This document shows positions 1 to 11,000 of a stretch of 64,000 nucleotides of DNA, one piece after another. This DNA comes from Cenococcum geophilum 1.58 (taxonomy: Eukaryota; Ascomycota; Dothideomycetes; Gloniales; Gloniaceae). Every line of letters starts with the position of its first letter. Within the stretch, counting starts at the first letter, position 1. The stretch is from positions 62,001 through 126,000 of the forward strand of contig KV748233.1 of assembly GCA_001692895.1 (NCBI GenBank). Direction: 5' to 3'. The notes beneath the pieces are model-generated. The model was given only the letters and a program-made list of their open reading frames with translations. It was not told where the DNA came from and made no database searches. The position numbers were made by a program, and so were the translations under genes.

Positions 1-2020
1 TGCAGTAATCGGCCAGCATTCTTCCACCCCGAGATCTGCATCTACAGGTTCCCAGGCCCGCAACTTGCCTCCCTGGTATCCCTTCGTCGAATGCTTCACG
101 CACAGGCTAGATAATGGTGTGGAGTTGAGAGTGGGCGAAACGGTGGAACTAAAGCGAGGTGGGCAGGTGCCTTCAAGTCAACAACACAGTGGAGACTTCA
201 TTCGGATAAAACATATAATTCGAAACTTAGAGACGGATCAAGTTACCCTCCGCGGACAGCGATTTCGTCGAGCTAAGTACTTGGGTCAGATTTTTGACTG
301 GAAACTCAACGAGGTTGTAATGGTGCTTAATGTTGATGAAGATGACCCACGGCCCGCTTTAGTACAAGGGATGGAAGATATCCAAACTAGTGAAGTTGTT
401 GGCAAGAGAGATCTGATAGTCACGAACGAGGAGTACCCAAGGCTGAGCTTCCGTGAGGACCCTCAGTCCAAAACCGAACGTGCCGTGGACCTCAAAGAAC
501 GTATCTTCAACCACGGAAAGCTTGTCTGTCGATGGGTTGAAATCTCATCATGGAGGACAAGGGCTACTCGACAGACCAGAGGGCAAAAGGCGTACGGTGG
601 AATAGTAAGAAGAGTCTATTATACCGAAGCAGATAGGACTGGCAAGCGTGTTAGTGGTAGGTCAGATGCCTCTGTAGGCTCTCATTTTAACCCCATACAC
701 CTTGAAAATCAAGACGTTCAAGCCATGTCCTCGTCTTCTCGGAAACGCGCGCTGCACCGGTCTCCGTTAGTCGAACTCCTCGACCAAGCCGAATCGCCAC
801 CAAAACGTCACCGTGCCACATTTGGTCGCAAGTATAAATACCTCTTTGCAGATGGTTTTCATGGAGCAGGAGGCGCATCTCGTGGGGCAAGAATGGCTGG
901 TCTACATATCGCGTGGGGCTTCGATAAGGAACCATTGCCATGCGAGGCATACAGACCAAATTTTCCGAACGCGAAAAGCTTTCAAATAGGAGCAGCTGAC
1001 TTCCCTCCGCCGTCATTTAATCCTCTATGTCCTTGTATCGGCATTCTCCATCTTTCTCCTCCGTGCTGCTTTTTCTCGCCAGCACATACTACAGCAGGTC
1101 CGAACGACCAAGACAACCATGACGCTTTATTCACTGTTGGCCCACTTCTCAGAAAATGCAATCCGCGTATTGCGACATTGGAGCAGACGTATGGCTTGCT
1201 GGAGCATCACCGGCACAGCTTCAGAAGGCTCGCTCACGATATAATCACAGCTGGGTACAATTTTCGTTATCGGAAAGTCAACTGTGCAGAATACGGTCTT
1301 GCTCAAAAACGAAAACGTTTGATCATTATTGCGGCACGCCAGGATATTCCATTGCCTCCGTTCCCTGAACGCACTCACGGGCATTCAGGAACTGGGCTGA
1401 AGCGGTTTACTTCCGTCTACGATGCTCTCGAGCCCCTCAGGACGAATCCGAGAACCTGGGACCCGTACCATGAGCCCGAAAGCAAGAAACCACTAGATAA
1501 ACCGCCTTACGACGCAAGAAACAGTCTACTGCCTGGATGCATCACTGGAGGTGGAGGACAAAATTTCCACTATAGTGGTAAACGTCGCTTTACCGTTAGA
1601 GAATATTCGCTTCTTCAAGGTTTCCCTATGTCCCATGAGTTCGCTGGTAGCAGCAAAGCTGCCATGCTACAAGTCGGCAATGCCTTCCCACCAGTTGTTG
1701 CTTCAAAGTTCTTCGAGCAATGCGTGAAGACACTTGAAGACTTCGACAATGGCCTCATAACTGCTCATGATCCTGTCATCTCGGAGGACCTACCAGAACC
1801 ATCCCAAATCACTCTTCCCAGACGTTCTTCGGCCACAACGCCTAAAAAGGAGAAGCCGAATGAGGCTCTTCTCCACCGCTTTTCTACACCGAGACGCAAT
1901 GCCGCCTCACGCCACGCCATCGAGCCAGCAAGTCTAACGCGCTCAGTTAGGGCGGTTACAAACGCCCGAGCGCTGCGTCAGCAGCTGACAGAACGCGAGA
2001 TCATCGACCTGACGGACTAA
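1..2020 (+). CDS. rid: RID/Masc1-like C5 cytosine DNA methyltransferase (5' end outside window)
   Basis: Putative DNA methyltransferase of the RID/Masc1 family, which is required for repeat-induced point mutation in Neurospora and premeiotic methylation in Ascobolus. The frame is open back to base 2 and the first in-frame start-like codon (TTG at 65) is not convincing, so the true start lies upstream and this is a 3' fragment. The N-terminal 200 residues resemble a BAH-like module. Methyltransferase motifs follow in order: motif I FADGFHGAGG near 844, motif IV SPPC near 1053 with the catalytic Cys, the RID-type EQT in motif VI near 1181 (ENV in ordinary C5 enzymes), motif VIII QKRKR near 1303, and motif X LQVGNAFPP near 1668. 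Oddity: the residue after the catalytic PPC is Cys, where most C5 enzymes have Gln. The family is clear; that this gene drives the RIP seen at 43-64 kb is inference. Confidence 0.9.
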   Translation, partial: AVIGQHSSTPRSASTGSQARNLPPWYPFVECFTHRLDNGVELRVGETVELKRGGQVPSSQQHSGDFIRIKHIIRNLETDQVTLRGQRFRRAKYLGQIFDWKLNEVVMVLNVDEDDPRPALVQGMEDIQTSEVVGKRDLIVTNEEYPRLSFREDPQSKTERAVDLKERIFNHGKLVCRWVEISSWRTRATRQTRGQKAYGGIVRRVYYTEADRTGKRVSGRSDASVGSHFNPIHLENQDVQAMSSSSRKRALHRSPLVELLDQAESPPKRHRATFGRKYKYLFADGFHGAGGASRGARMAGLHIAWGFDKEPLPCEAYRPNFPNAKSFQIGAADFPPPSFNPLCPCIGILHLSPPCCFFSPAHTTAGPNDQDNHDALFTVGPLLRKCNPRIATLEQTYGLLEHHRHSFRRLAHDIITAGYNFRYRKVNCAEYGLAQKRKRLIIIAARQDIPLPPFPERTHGHSGTGLKRFTSVYDALEPLRTNPRTWDPYHEPESKKPLDKPPYDARNSLLPGCITGGGGQNFHYSGKRRFTVREYSLLQGFPMSHEFAGSSKAAMLQVGNAFPPVVASKFFEQCVKTLEDFDNGLITAHDPVISEDLPEPSQITLPRRSSATTPKKEKPNEALLHRFSTPRRNAASRHAIEPASLTRSVRAVTNARALRQQLTEREIIDLTD

Positions 2021-3971
2021 ACGGCCCGTTCCCGGTCTCGGGAGACCCCTGCTGCCATCAAGGATCATTTCAACATCTTCGCTTGAGGATTGCTGACAGT
2101 GTCGGTCCCTGTAAGACCTCGCCATCGTTTGTCGCTTGATTTCCCGTTTCTCACCGATCACGTATGGAATGCACCGTGTTTTCCGAGAGATTGGAGGATC
2201 CTGCTTACCGCTATCCGCGCCCAACCCTTCTCGTTCGTCCACCACACGCGGCACTGCATGAACGTCGTGTTAACCTTTTGCCTATTCGATTTCCCTTGCT
2301 CCTTTGATTCGGAAATAGTCCTACTGATCCCCGCATTACGCTACAGCCTCCTGTTCTATTTCCGGAGCTGACCCAGCAAGCCGCTCTCGCGGTACACACC
2401 TTTTTCTTTTCGTAGCATTGAGCGTTATGCATATCCACTAGGTGCAGCGCTTAACGCAGATCTCACTCAGTAGCTTCTGGCATTTGGGCACATTGTTAGG
2501 CATCCCCTTGTTGGAAGCGCCGCTCAGGATACCCCAGCGTTCTTCTGGCTAGACAGCACAGTGAATAGCATATACAACATATCGTTTCGTGGACAAGGAG
2601 CTTAGTGGAAGCAACACGTACGACATAATAGATATTGAAATATTCATCCATCCATCAAGGAAGTGAAAAACGCAAAGAACCATGCCACGAAACCTCCCGA
2701 AACTCCACACGCCATACGTATCAAAATGAGACAATTGTCCAAAGGAATGTGTGGACAACGCAAGAATTCCCATAAAAGACTTCGAGGATAGTAACCAGAT
2801 CTCTCTAGTGCTGCTGTAGAAGGATAATTTGTCCCAGCCATGTCTCAACACGTCTCACCTTTCAAATATAGATTAGCATATCTAAGCTCCCTCCCCCACC
2901 GATTCGGCTTGTTTCACATCCTGATTCTTCAAAATCCTGTGCATTCTTAGAACCTGTGACGTGTTAGAATACTCACGTGCCCAAGGACCTTGCTAGAACG
3001 CCCTATAGTAAAATGCAGAGTAACTTATTAATATCTTGCATGCCTTATTTCTTGTAAGCGATCTAGACGCCTAGCCGGGCCCGCTGTCATACCTGAACTC
3101 GGCCCTAGTGCCGTGGCTAAGAGCTTCGCTCGAAACACAGCGCGGTGTTGGCGGATGGGGGTATTTTTGGAATCTTCGTTTCTGTTTGGGAGACTGTCAG
3201 AATGGAAGCATAGGCGCGAGAACTGGGTTGTTGCATGGGTCGTAGTCGGTCGCATTGAAGTTCCGATTTGAGATAGAGACAAGTTGTAATAGGCTTTGGT
3301 GTAGACCGGCGGTGCTTCTGATTACCAGTAATGTGCGTCGCCGTGAAAGGATGTTGTTTGATGATGCAGGGATGGGACATGATGGAATTATCCTTCGTGG
3401 TTCGTGTTGCTTAATTCTAATTGCCAAAGAGCGCGTGACATCGATCGTCATGTAGTTCGAGGAGGTGTATGCCAAGCTCTAGCTGTCCAAATGTGATAGT
3501 TTCCATTGTAGGGATGAAAACATCGCGAAGAATAGTGACAGCACATGAATATGTCGTGAACGCTGTGTTATAGAGTGAATTGTTGCACCTCCTGGAATGA
3601 AGGCATACCATGGTGTTCTCCTTGATAGAGGAGAATATAGTCTAGCCTGTGGTTGATTGTGAGTGTAGTAAAAAAATTAGAATGATCTTAGTGGGGTGTG
3701 ATTGGTCCAAATTAACTCGCTACCGGCCGCGCTACTGCCGCACCGCATACACCGCCTCTTACCTGTTGATGTTGGCGATCAAACAGCATAATTTCATACG
3801 TTTTTAAGTACCAAGCACGACCATTTTAACGTATTTTTAACGTATTTCTACCTATTTTAGGTACAATCCTATACAGAAATGGTATAATTCCGCGCAATTT
3901 GATCAGCACAATCAACACGCATTTACAACGAGATCAGTACTGTTAAGGTAGCCGTTGACCGCTAACTGGCA
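2021..3971. other. Intergenic region, no supported gene
   Basis: About 2 kb between the RID-like gene and the next possible coding segment. Only short, composition-driven open frames occur on either strand, none with a recognisable domain or a convincing splice structure. The first few hundred bases are presumably the 3' untranslated region of the methyltransferase gene. The stretch 3790-3890 contains AT-rich TTTTAA/ACGTATTT repeats. Confidence 0.5.
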
Positions 3972-3993
3972 CCAAAAGGACCAGTCCTTTTGG
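3972..3993. repeat. Perfect 22-bp palindrome
   Basis: CCAAAAGGAC and GTCCTTTTGG are separated by 2 bases, and flanking TGGC/GCCA extends the symmetry with small mismatches. It may be an operator-like site or the remnant of a hairpin MITE. No function is assigned. Confidence 0.5.
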
Positions 3994-4031
3994 CAGCGCC
4001 AATTAGGACAATATATAGCCTCAAATTCCGG

Positions 4032-4485
4032 TCAACAGTAGCTCCTCTCATCTAGACCCTGATTGAGACGAAAGATGACCCAGTCAGAATATCTTTCCTT
4101 GTTCTTAAGCTCGGCGTAGAGTTTGTTGCACACCTCTTCCATTTCCCCCGTCAATTTCAGTGGTAAATCTTCGTATTGGCCACAGGTAAAGTCCAGCTTC
4201 TCCGCTAGGTCACCGAGCTCGCTGTCTACAATGTCACGGTCTTGCTCCAGCCCTACGGTCACATCCTTCAACAAGAGGTCACGGTTCTCGTTATTTTCAA
4301 GCCGTTGCCTCGTCCGACGAGCATGCTGGATTAGGCTGGCAGAGGAAAAGATTCTGTTCCCTCTCTGAAGCAGTTAGCGTGTAGATCTGTAGCTTTTCCG
4401 AGAGTTGTTTCTGCAGTTCGGTAGACGTGATGGGTTTAGGGAACGACGATGGGCGTTTGGGTTGACCTGTAGGAACAAGGATCAA
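4032..4485 (-). pseudogene. Possible coiled-coil protein fragment, split over two frames
   Basis: Two overlapping minus-strand frames carry protein-like, charged helical sequence. The first (4485 to about 4370) contains a Glu/Gln/Lys-rich helix around TELQKQLSEKLQIYTLTASE and follows a plausible 3' splice site (TTCCTACAG). The second (about 4380 to 4032) continues with RRTRQRLENNENRDLLLKDV and ends at a stop at 4032. The change of frame occurs near 4375 with no obvious intron between. This could be a frameshifted relic or an assembly error in a small coiled-coil gene. No family is recognised and no reliable start was found. Confidence 0.3.
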
Positions 4486-4489
4486 GCAA

Positions 4490-6669
4490 ATGTGACTACT
4501 GTGTCAGAGAACGAACGGGGGCGTGGCTTGGTGTCTATGGATGCAGCGGTACAGGCAAAAATATGCCACGGGGAGAGGAAGGGGATTTTATAAGGATTCA
4601 ACTAATCCCAATAGATTGTCATAAATGACCAGCCAGAGGGCGTTTTTAACTCGAGATGGCTAATATTCCATTGTGTGCTGCGAAGTTTTGGCGCGAGGAC
4701 GATGCAATGCTGAATATCTCTGTCGAGCTTCTTGGGACATACTTCGGCGGCGTGATGCAATTTGAATTTAAGACAACCAAGTAACGAAATGACGCAGAGC
4801 CAGATAATCGAGACACGAGTTGTGAAGCAAACTGGTGAAGCAATTTTCAACAGGGAAAGAGATGCCGAAGGAGGAAGTATGTCGTTGGGTTTGCCTACTT
4901 TGGAAGTAGGTTTCAAAGTAACTAGGAATCGAAAACTTTAATTTTGCTTTTGATAGCGTGGATAGCATGGACACATATTGACCATCGTCTATCGCCTCAT
5001 TTAATTCGAGTAGTTCATTGGCTAAGTTTCCTCAACCCACCTGCGTATGCCACGGCCATTTCTAGAGAAGGTATGGAAACCGGCCATGATTTTTTTTGGA
5101 CAGTTCGAGACCATTGACGAATGCTGCCATGAAGAGAAGATATCTCATCGCTGGGATTGGACAGCCTAGGCTAGCGATAAACTTTGTTGTTCTTACAATG
5201 CCTCTTCTGAGTCAGTACACGAACTTGGGCGGTGGGAAGTTCCGCTGGTTGGTGTGGTCTGGGACGTGGTTGGTATAGGTATGGATGACGGAGGACGAGT
5301 GGCAAGCATTGAGGATGCTTTCCTCAGGGAAGGCACCTGATCAACGCATCCTAGTATAGTCAATGAGGCGTCTCAAGAATGTGGATGTCTTATGGGTCTG
5401 CTTCCAATGTTCCAGCCAAAAGCCTCTCCAACGCATAATCCTCACCGCTGTGACTTGGACAAAATAGGCAGGTATATGTAAAAAATTTATATAGTGCGGC
5501 GCATATTCGCTGTTCGCAGTTCACATTCTTGTGCTTTATAACGTTAAAAAATCGATATCAGACAGCCACCCAACCGAGACATTATAAGAAAGAAGGGGCA
5601 CGACACAAAATTGTAAAAATCGCAAGATATAGCCAGTTGACACCATCGTCACCACCCCAACCACTCCATTCCGATCCACGACACAAACCCTTGTATGGAG
5701 CATGAAACAGATCTCCACCGGCTCCACCGTAGCCAATCTAAAAAGGCAACGCTCCACCACCAACCAGAGCATGCAAGCCACACGGAAAGATGGAGGATAA
5801 AAAGACCAGTAAGACCCCAGGGATGCATCCGCGCTTGAAAAAAAAAAGATCTCCGCCACCAGTTTTTCGCCCCTTCCGCCAAAAGCACGCCACCCAAAAT
5901 TAACCATGTGAATGGTAAGAAAACCGGTGAAGTAAGCGAGCTGACGAAGGACCCCAGCTCAGCGACGCCAGCGCATTACAAGCAGTTCCTCACAGCCTCA
6001 CCCCAACTGGGGAAAAGAGTCCGTGAGGAGATAGATATAACGGGATAAACGAGTAAAGTACCAAATTAAGCAAGCAATGCGCAAAACAATAGAAGTCTCA
6101 TGTAGACTTGGCGGCCGTGTGATGCAAGTGTTGTGAGTGGTGAGGGCGGATGAGGCGGGCCTGCATTCGTGTTTCGAAACAAGAACACGGCAAACGAAAC
6201 TTAAATCCTATCCTTGCACATGTGCCACCAAAATGCTTGTTTGGTTCACTCGAGCGTTGATTTTGACTGGGAGGGAAAAGACAGACGAGTGAAATTCGAG
6301 GAATTTTGAAAGTAAAGAAAGGGACATGCATAAAAATCGCTGCAGATATACCACCCACCCACGTGCACCAGCCATCCACGAACCCCAAAAAGGCATGATT
6401 GAGGCGAGGCGAAAAAATTCCAAATAGCAAAGAAAAAGCAATGTAGCCACACCGTACCGGGCATTTCTGGGCAGCTCCAACTGTGGCCGTGAATTTTTTG
6501 GCGGAGATCTTGCACTTCGCCTTCTCTTTTCGTCAAACGCAACCCTGAGCCTCAATCTGCCTCACCAGAGATCCAGCTCTGGAAAAATCGCCCGGCTTTT
6601 TTCGCACATTTCGTTCAGTACCCTCCCCTTCGCACCTCACGTGCTCCATTAGAAAATCCCCCCTCATTT
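4490..6669. other. Intergenic region, no supported gene
   Basis: Short open frames occur on both strands but none shows a domain, a splice structure or convincing composition. The part next to 6670 is probably the 3' untranslated region of the Zn2Cys6 gene. Confidence 0.45.
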
Positions 6670-8041
6670 TTACATTGGTCTCCTATTTAGGGCGTTGAGC
6701 ATATCACTGTCAGTCGAGCTTCTTTCTATATCCCCGCTCACAATGTCAGTGATACGCATGCCCGGTCTGCTGCTTGGCTGTGACGTTGGAGGAGGTGGAG
6801 TCCTCCCTTCGGAACGAACCGGAAGTGGACGGAGAGCACTGTCGGCGGGGAAAGCCGGGTAAGGAGCTGACCCCGGCGTACTCGGAGCACCTTGCGTGTT
6901 CGGGGACGACGAGGTGCGACTCGGGTCATAGGAATACGCGCTCTGCGGCGAAGAGCGGCGGGGTGGTTGTGCAGAGTAGTACGGTTGGGCTTGCGGTGGC
7001 GGGGCAGAGTGGTATGACGCAGAAGAGGACGCTGGAGACACAGCGGCGGGTGTTAGAGCGGTTGGGTCAGGATAAGTGTAATCCGGGCCGGGGCCTCGAT
7101 GAGCGGGGAGCTGTGACGCTGAAGCAGGATTTGGCGGGGGAAGAGTAGGAGTGTGCGGCTCGGCGATGGGCCGCTTCCTGCTATTGTGCGCATCACGGCT
7201 ACTCCAGTCATCGTAGGCACCGCCCAAAGGAGATGCGTATACAGGGCCAGGACCTGAAGCAGAAGCAGAATACGGACCTGTCGGGCTGGGCAAAGGATAG
7301 CCCTGCTGGCGCGGTGCAGGAGGGGCATATGCGTCCTGTTGATGTTGATGTGAGGCAGGCGGGAGTGGTTGCCCGTATGCGCCATACAACGTTGGAGGAG
7401 CTTGCCCGCCTCCACGCCAGACAGTGTGCGCGGGCACAAATGCTTGAGTCTGAGCTGAAACTGGGGTGAAGATGCACTCTTGCGCAAAACGAACGCAGTT
7501 TGTGCAACGCCCATCGTCTGAGGCCTCAAATCCAGAACAGCGGATCTAGGAAGTTTTTCTATAAGCTAAAAAACACCCCTTTGAAAGCTCAAAAAAAACC
7601 CGAAAAATCAGAAAAATCATCACTCACTTTGCGTCTTCTGCAGTAGCGGCAAGCTATGGCGGTTCTCTGCCGCGGTGCGGGCTGCTGGGCATAAGCCATG
7701 TGAGGAGGGCCAGGTCTATATGGGTCTGGAGGTGGAGCAGCACGGCTCCATTCGTGCGGAGCGGGAAGACGGTAGGGAGGTTGAGGTTGTAGAGCCGTCA
7801 TGTCGGGTCGTGGTTCTGCCGGAGGAGGGAGTGAGGTGGTAATCTAGATGAAGTGAACGTGAGTCAGCATGAGAAGAAGGTAGCAGGCGGCGCAGCAGGT
7901 CCGGGAGACGCGTGACCTAAGACGTACATGAGAATGCGGCGGATATGTGCCGTTTGTGGGTTGTGAGGATGTTGGAGGCTGGGAATTCCAGTGAGAAGGA
8001 AGCTGACCTTGGCCGCCTGGGTGGTGTGGGAACATTTGCAA
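6670..8041 (-). CDS. Zn2Cys6 (C6) fungal transcription factor
   Basis: Predicted nuclear DNA-binding regulator of 401 residues in three exons: 8041-7928, 7843-7628 and 7545-6670. The introns are GTACGT...CATCTAG (84 bp) and GTGAGT...CCTAG (82 bp), and every junction keeps frame. The second intron falls inside the zinc cluster, so the domain appears only after splicing: CRYCRRRK | IRC, then a 10-residue loop, CTNC and a final Cys, giving C-x2-C-x6-C-x10-C-x2-C-x6-C at about residues 103-131. The flanks are Pro/Gln/Ser-rich and of low complexity, with TPVSAQTQAFVPAHT directly after the cluster. No fungal_trans middle homology region is present and the protein is short for the class. Targets are unknown. 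It lies alone, with about 4.8 kb of gene-free DNA upstream. Confidence 0.88.
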
Positions 8042-11000
8042 GTGTATATGGGCCGTGAGTTGCCGCCACCGCCGCCGTGCCTAAATTTCCACCTTACAGC
8101 TTTGACAATGCAGCGTCAATCATAGCCCTAGGCTGAGTGAGAATTGGGAGAGAGGGTCTTGGAGGAGGTGGAGGTGCGGTGGTGGTGATTCGATGGGCGG
8201 CGTTGTATGGTTGCACAAAACCGGACGGGCCGCACGACAGGCGGGATGCAGGTCAAAGAGGCAGTGCACCGATGCAGGAGCGCCAAGCTCGAACAGGGAG
8301 GCGGTCGGTGGAGAGGGAGTGGGGTAGGAGGGAGGATATTATGCAGCGGACCGGGCTGAGGCTGCTGGAGGGCTGGGAGGCTGGAAGGCTTCTCGAAAGG
8401 AACCGCGAGAGCGTCGGCGGTGCGAATGGAGACTCGTCGAGGATACCGGGGGAAAGGAGGCGAACGACGATCCAGCAGAAAGGTCCTTGGGTTTTGGGGG
8501 AGACGGTAGCGTCCACTAACTAGAACCCCCAAGAAAAAGGGCTCCCGTCTGTTATTATTAACGGTGCTCGTCACACTCCGCCTGCCCCCGAGCGGAACCA
8601 CCAGAAGAGCAGCACCATCTGTGCTCTGGCTCGCCTGGCAACACTGGCAGCACTGGCGAGCACTGGCTCCCTCGCGCCCTCGCACGCCCGCAGCCTCCCT
8701 GGCCTTCCCTGTCACGCTTGAGGCGATCCCAGCCCGTCACCCGGAACGCCGCCGCGGATTCGCGGACAGAGCCAGCTCTAGCGGGCTTGTATTGCGTTGG
8801 CGCCGCGCCGTGTGCTGAGCGTCGGACGGGGGCGCTGCTCCTGCTGAGGGTGCTGGAGCCTTGCTGGCGCAGGTGATGGCTGATGGTGTTGGCGAGCGGT
8901 CAGCTTGGGATCATCGCAAGGGCGAAATGCTCAAATGCAAGGCTAAGGGAGAAGGCCCGTAACGGCACGCGGTAATGCCCGCATGCACAGCCAGGGCTTT
9001 GCCACGAGGAACTCTGCAGGCGCCCACAAGCGACTGATCTCCACCCCCAGGCCACCCCTCAAATCTCTGGCTGCAATAAAAAGGCCTGGCAGCCAGCAGC
9101 TGCTGGGCTTTTGCCGGCCAACGCTGTGCCGCACTCGCAGCGCTGTGCCCGACCGACCCGAACCATGTAGCGCTCATCCACCCCACAACGGCTTTGGAAG
9201 GTGGAGGATTGCCTTTCGGGCTGCGGGCCAGCAACCAAGCAAGCACCAAGCACTAAGCAGCACCAACATCAGCACCAGCACCAGCACCAGCACCAACACC
9301 AGCGCCAGTACCAGCAGCAGTACCAGTACCATCAGAGCACCAGCTAGCAACCAGCTATTTTGTGCGCGCTCCAACGGCACCGCGCGCTCTGACCGCAAAA
9401 TGGAGCGGCTTTCCGTCCCACTGTTGTTGGCGCAAACCCTATCACGGTTTCACTACCATTCGACGAACCAGCGTGACAACCACGGGACGACGCGGTGGCT
9501 AGATTTCCGGTTTGACCGGTCCTGAGCTCTTGACACACCTTTTGCTCCTCTCCAGCGCTGCCGGCTCGGCTCTGTTCAGCTGCTGCCCGCCCTTTGCTCG
9601 CCCTTCGCCCGCGTCTCGACCCGCAAAAACGGGCACAGAGGCGACTATGCGAACCAAAGAACTCCCCAGCACGTTTCGAGTCTCAGACTCACTTCCGTCC
9701 GTGACCCTGGTAAGCGGGTTTTGGCCCAAGGTAGCAGGGGTACCTCGGGCTTGGGCGCTCGTTTGGCTGTGTTGCTCGGTCTGACGCCGAGATTTGACAG
9801 ACGTCCCATGCAGGTAGGGCTGCCGCTCGTGCAGGCCTTGAAAGCGGCCGCGGCCACCAATCCTGGGGAGCTAAAATACCCTGGTCGCGTTGGTGTTGCT
9901 CGTCCAGCCAGTGAGGAGCCTCCGCCGGGCTGATCAGGCAACTTTGTCGTCAGCGAAGGAGCTGAGCGGCCTTCTCGAAAAGGGTACACTATGCAAAATA
10001 GTGCCGACGACGGCCCGCATGCGTCTTTATTGAACAGGGGAGATGACGTACAGATCTGGAGTCGGGCTCGAATCACTACTGAATCTCACGGCTGGCTGGC
10101 GTCTTAACTGCTCGTTTAGCATCAAGTGGCACCGGGGCTGGTCCGATTCAGAAGCCTTGGAGTGCCAACCCCTCGAGCAATGATTCGTCGCTGGTCCTGA
10201 GAGAACCCCCAAAAATGCTCTATAATAGTGCCGGCCTTCCCGTCGCTGCACGCTTTTTCGCGATGGATGGCGAGGAATGCTTGGGGCGAATCTTGGCCGG
10301 GTGGGTGTGGACTTGGCTCTCCTGTCGTTCTGCGGGAAGAGATGGATCGGGATCTTGACAATCAATGATATTAAGGCGAAGGTACCCACAGCCGTTGGAA
10401 GTTACGGGGCCGCTTACTCTGACGGGCAAGTTTCCTTGCTGCGGCGGTAATAAGAAACCAATACGGACGCCGATGCTCTGCAATTATCGGGCTGTGGGTG
10501 TCAATACTGGCAAGTCGAGGTCATAAGATCACTGGGCTCCGTCAGACTCGAGCACTATCCTGAGCTCATCCGTGCTGACCGCGACCTCGTATGCACTGTG
10601 CCACCAATCAGCAAGAATTAGTTTCAGCAATGCGGTCCGCCTCTCGATGGTGAAGCCGAGGTAATGGCGTATTGCGAGGCAGGGCGCGCGTTGGAGCTTC
10701 TTTGGGGTAACAAGATGAGTGTGTTTTTGAGTCACGGCTAGCGATGGTTTGAGATTGAACATGGGACGGCTGTTATAAGTATAGAAGCGCTTATGGAAGT
10801 TTGTCTGCTCTTTCCCCAACGAGACATCATAGAGCACGCAGGCAAGGATGGGTCCAAGTTAGAATTTGTACGGCTTCATTTGATACAGCGCCGAAGCATG
10901 GGATGCACGCCCCGGGAACCAGTGCTGAAACTGGTGTGCCACAAGATATGGCGGAACGGGTAGAGATTTCACGTTGCATAGATGCAGCCTACATAGGTGC

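Noticed and set aside
5536..6555. Several 80-120-codon minus-strand open frames
   Set aside because: They overlap in several frames, have Trp/Cys/Phe-rich odd composition and no domain, and probably lie in untranslated or intergenic sequence.
8128..10076. Pro/Arg/Ser-rich open frames up to 195 codons
   Set aside because: GC-rich DNA produces long chance frames on both strands here. None has a domain or a coherent exon structure.
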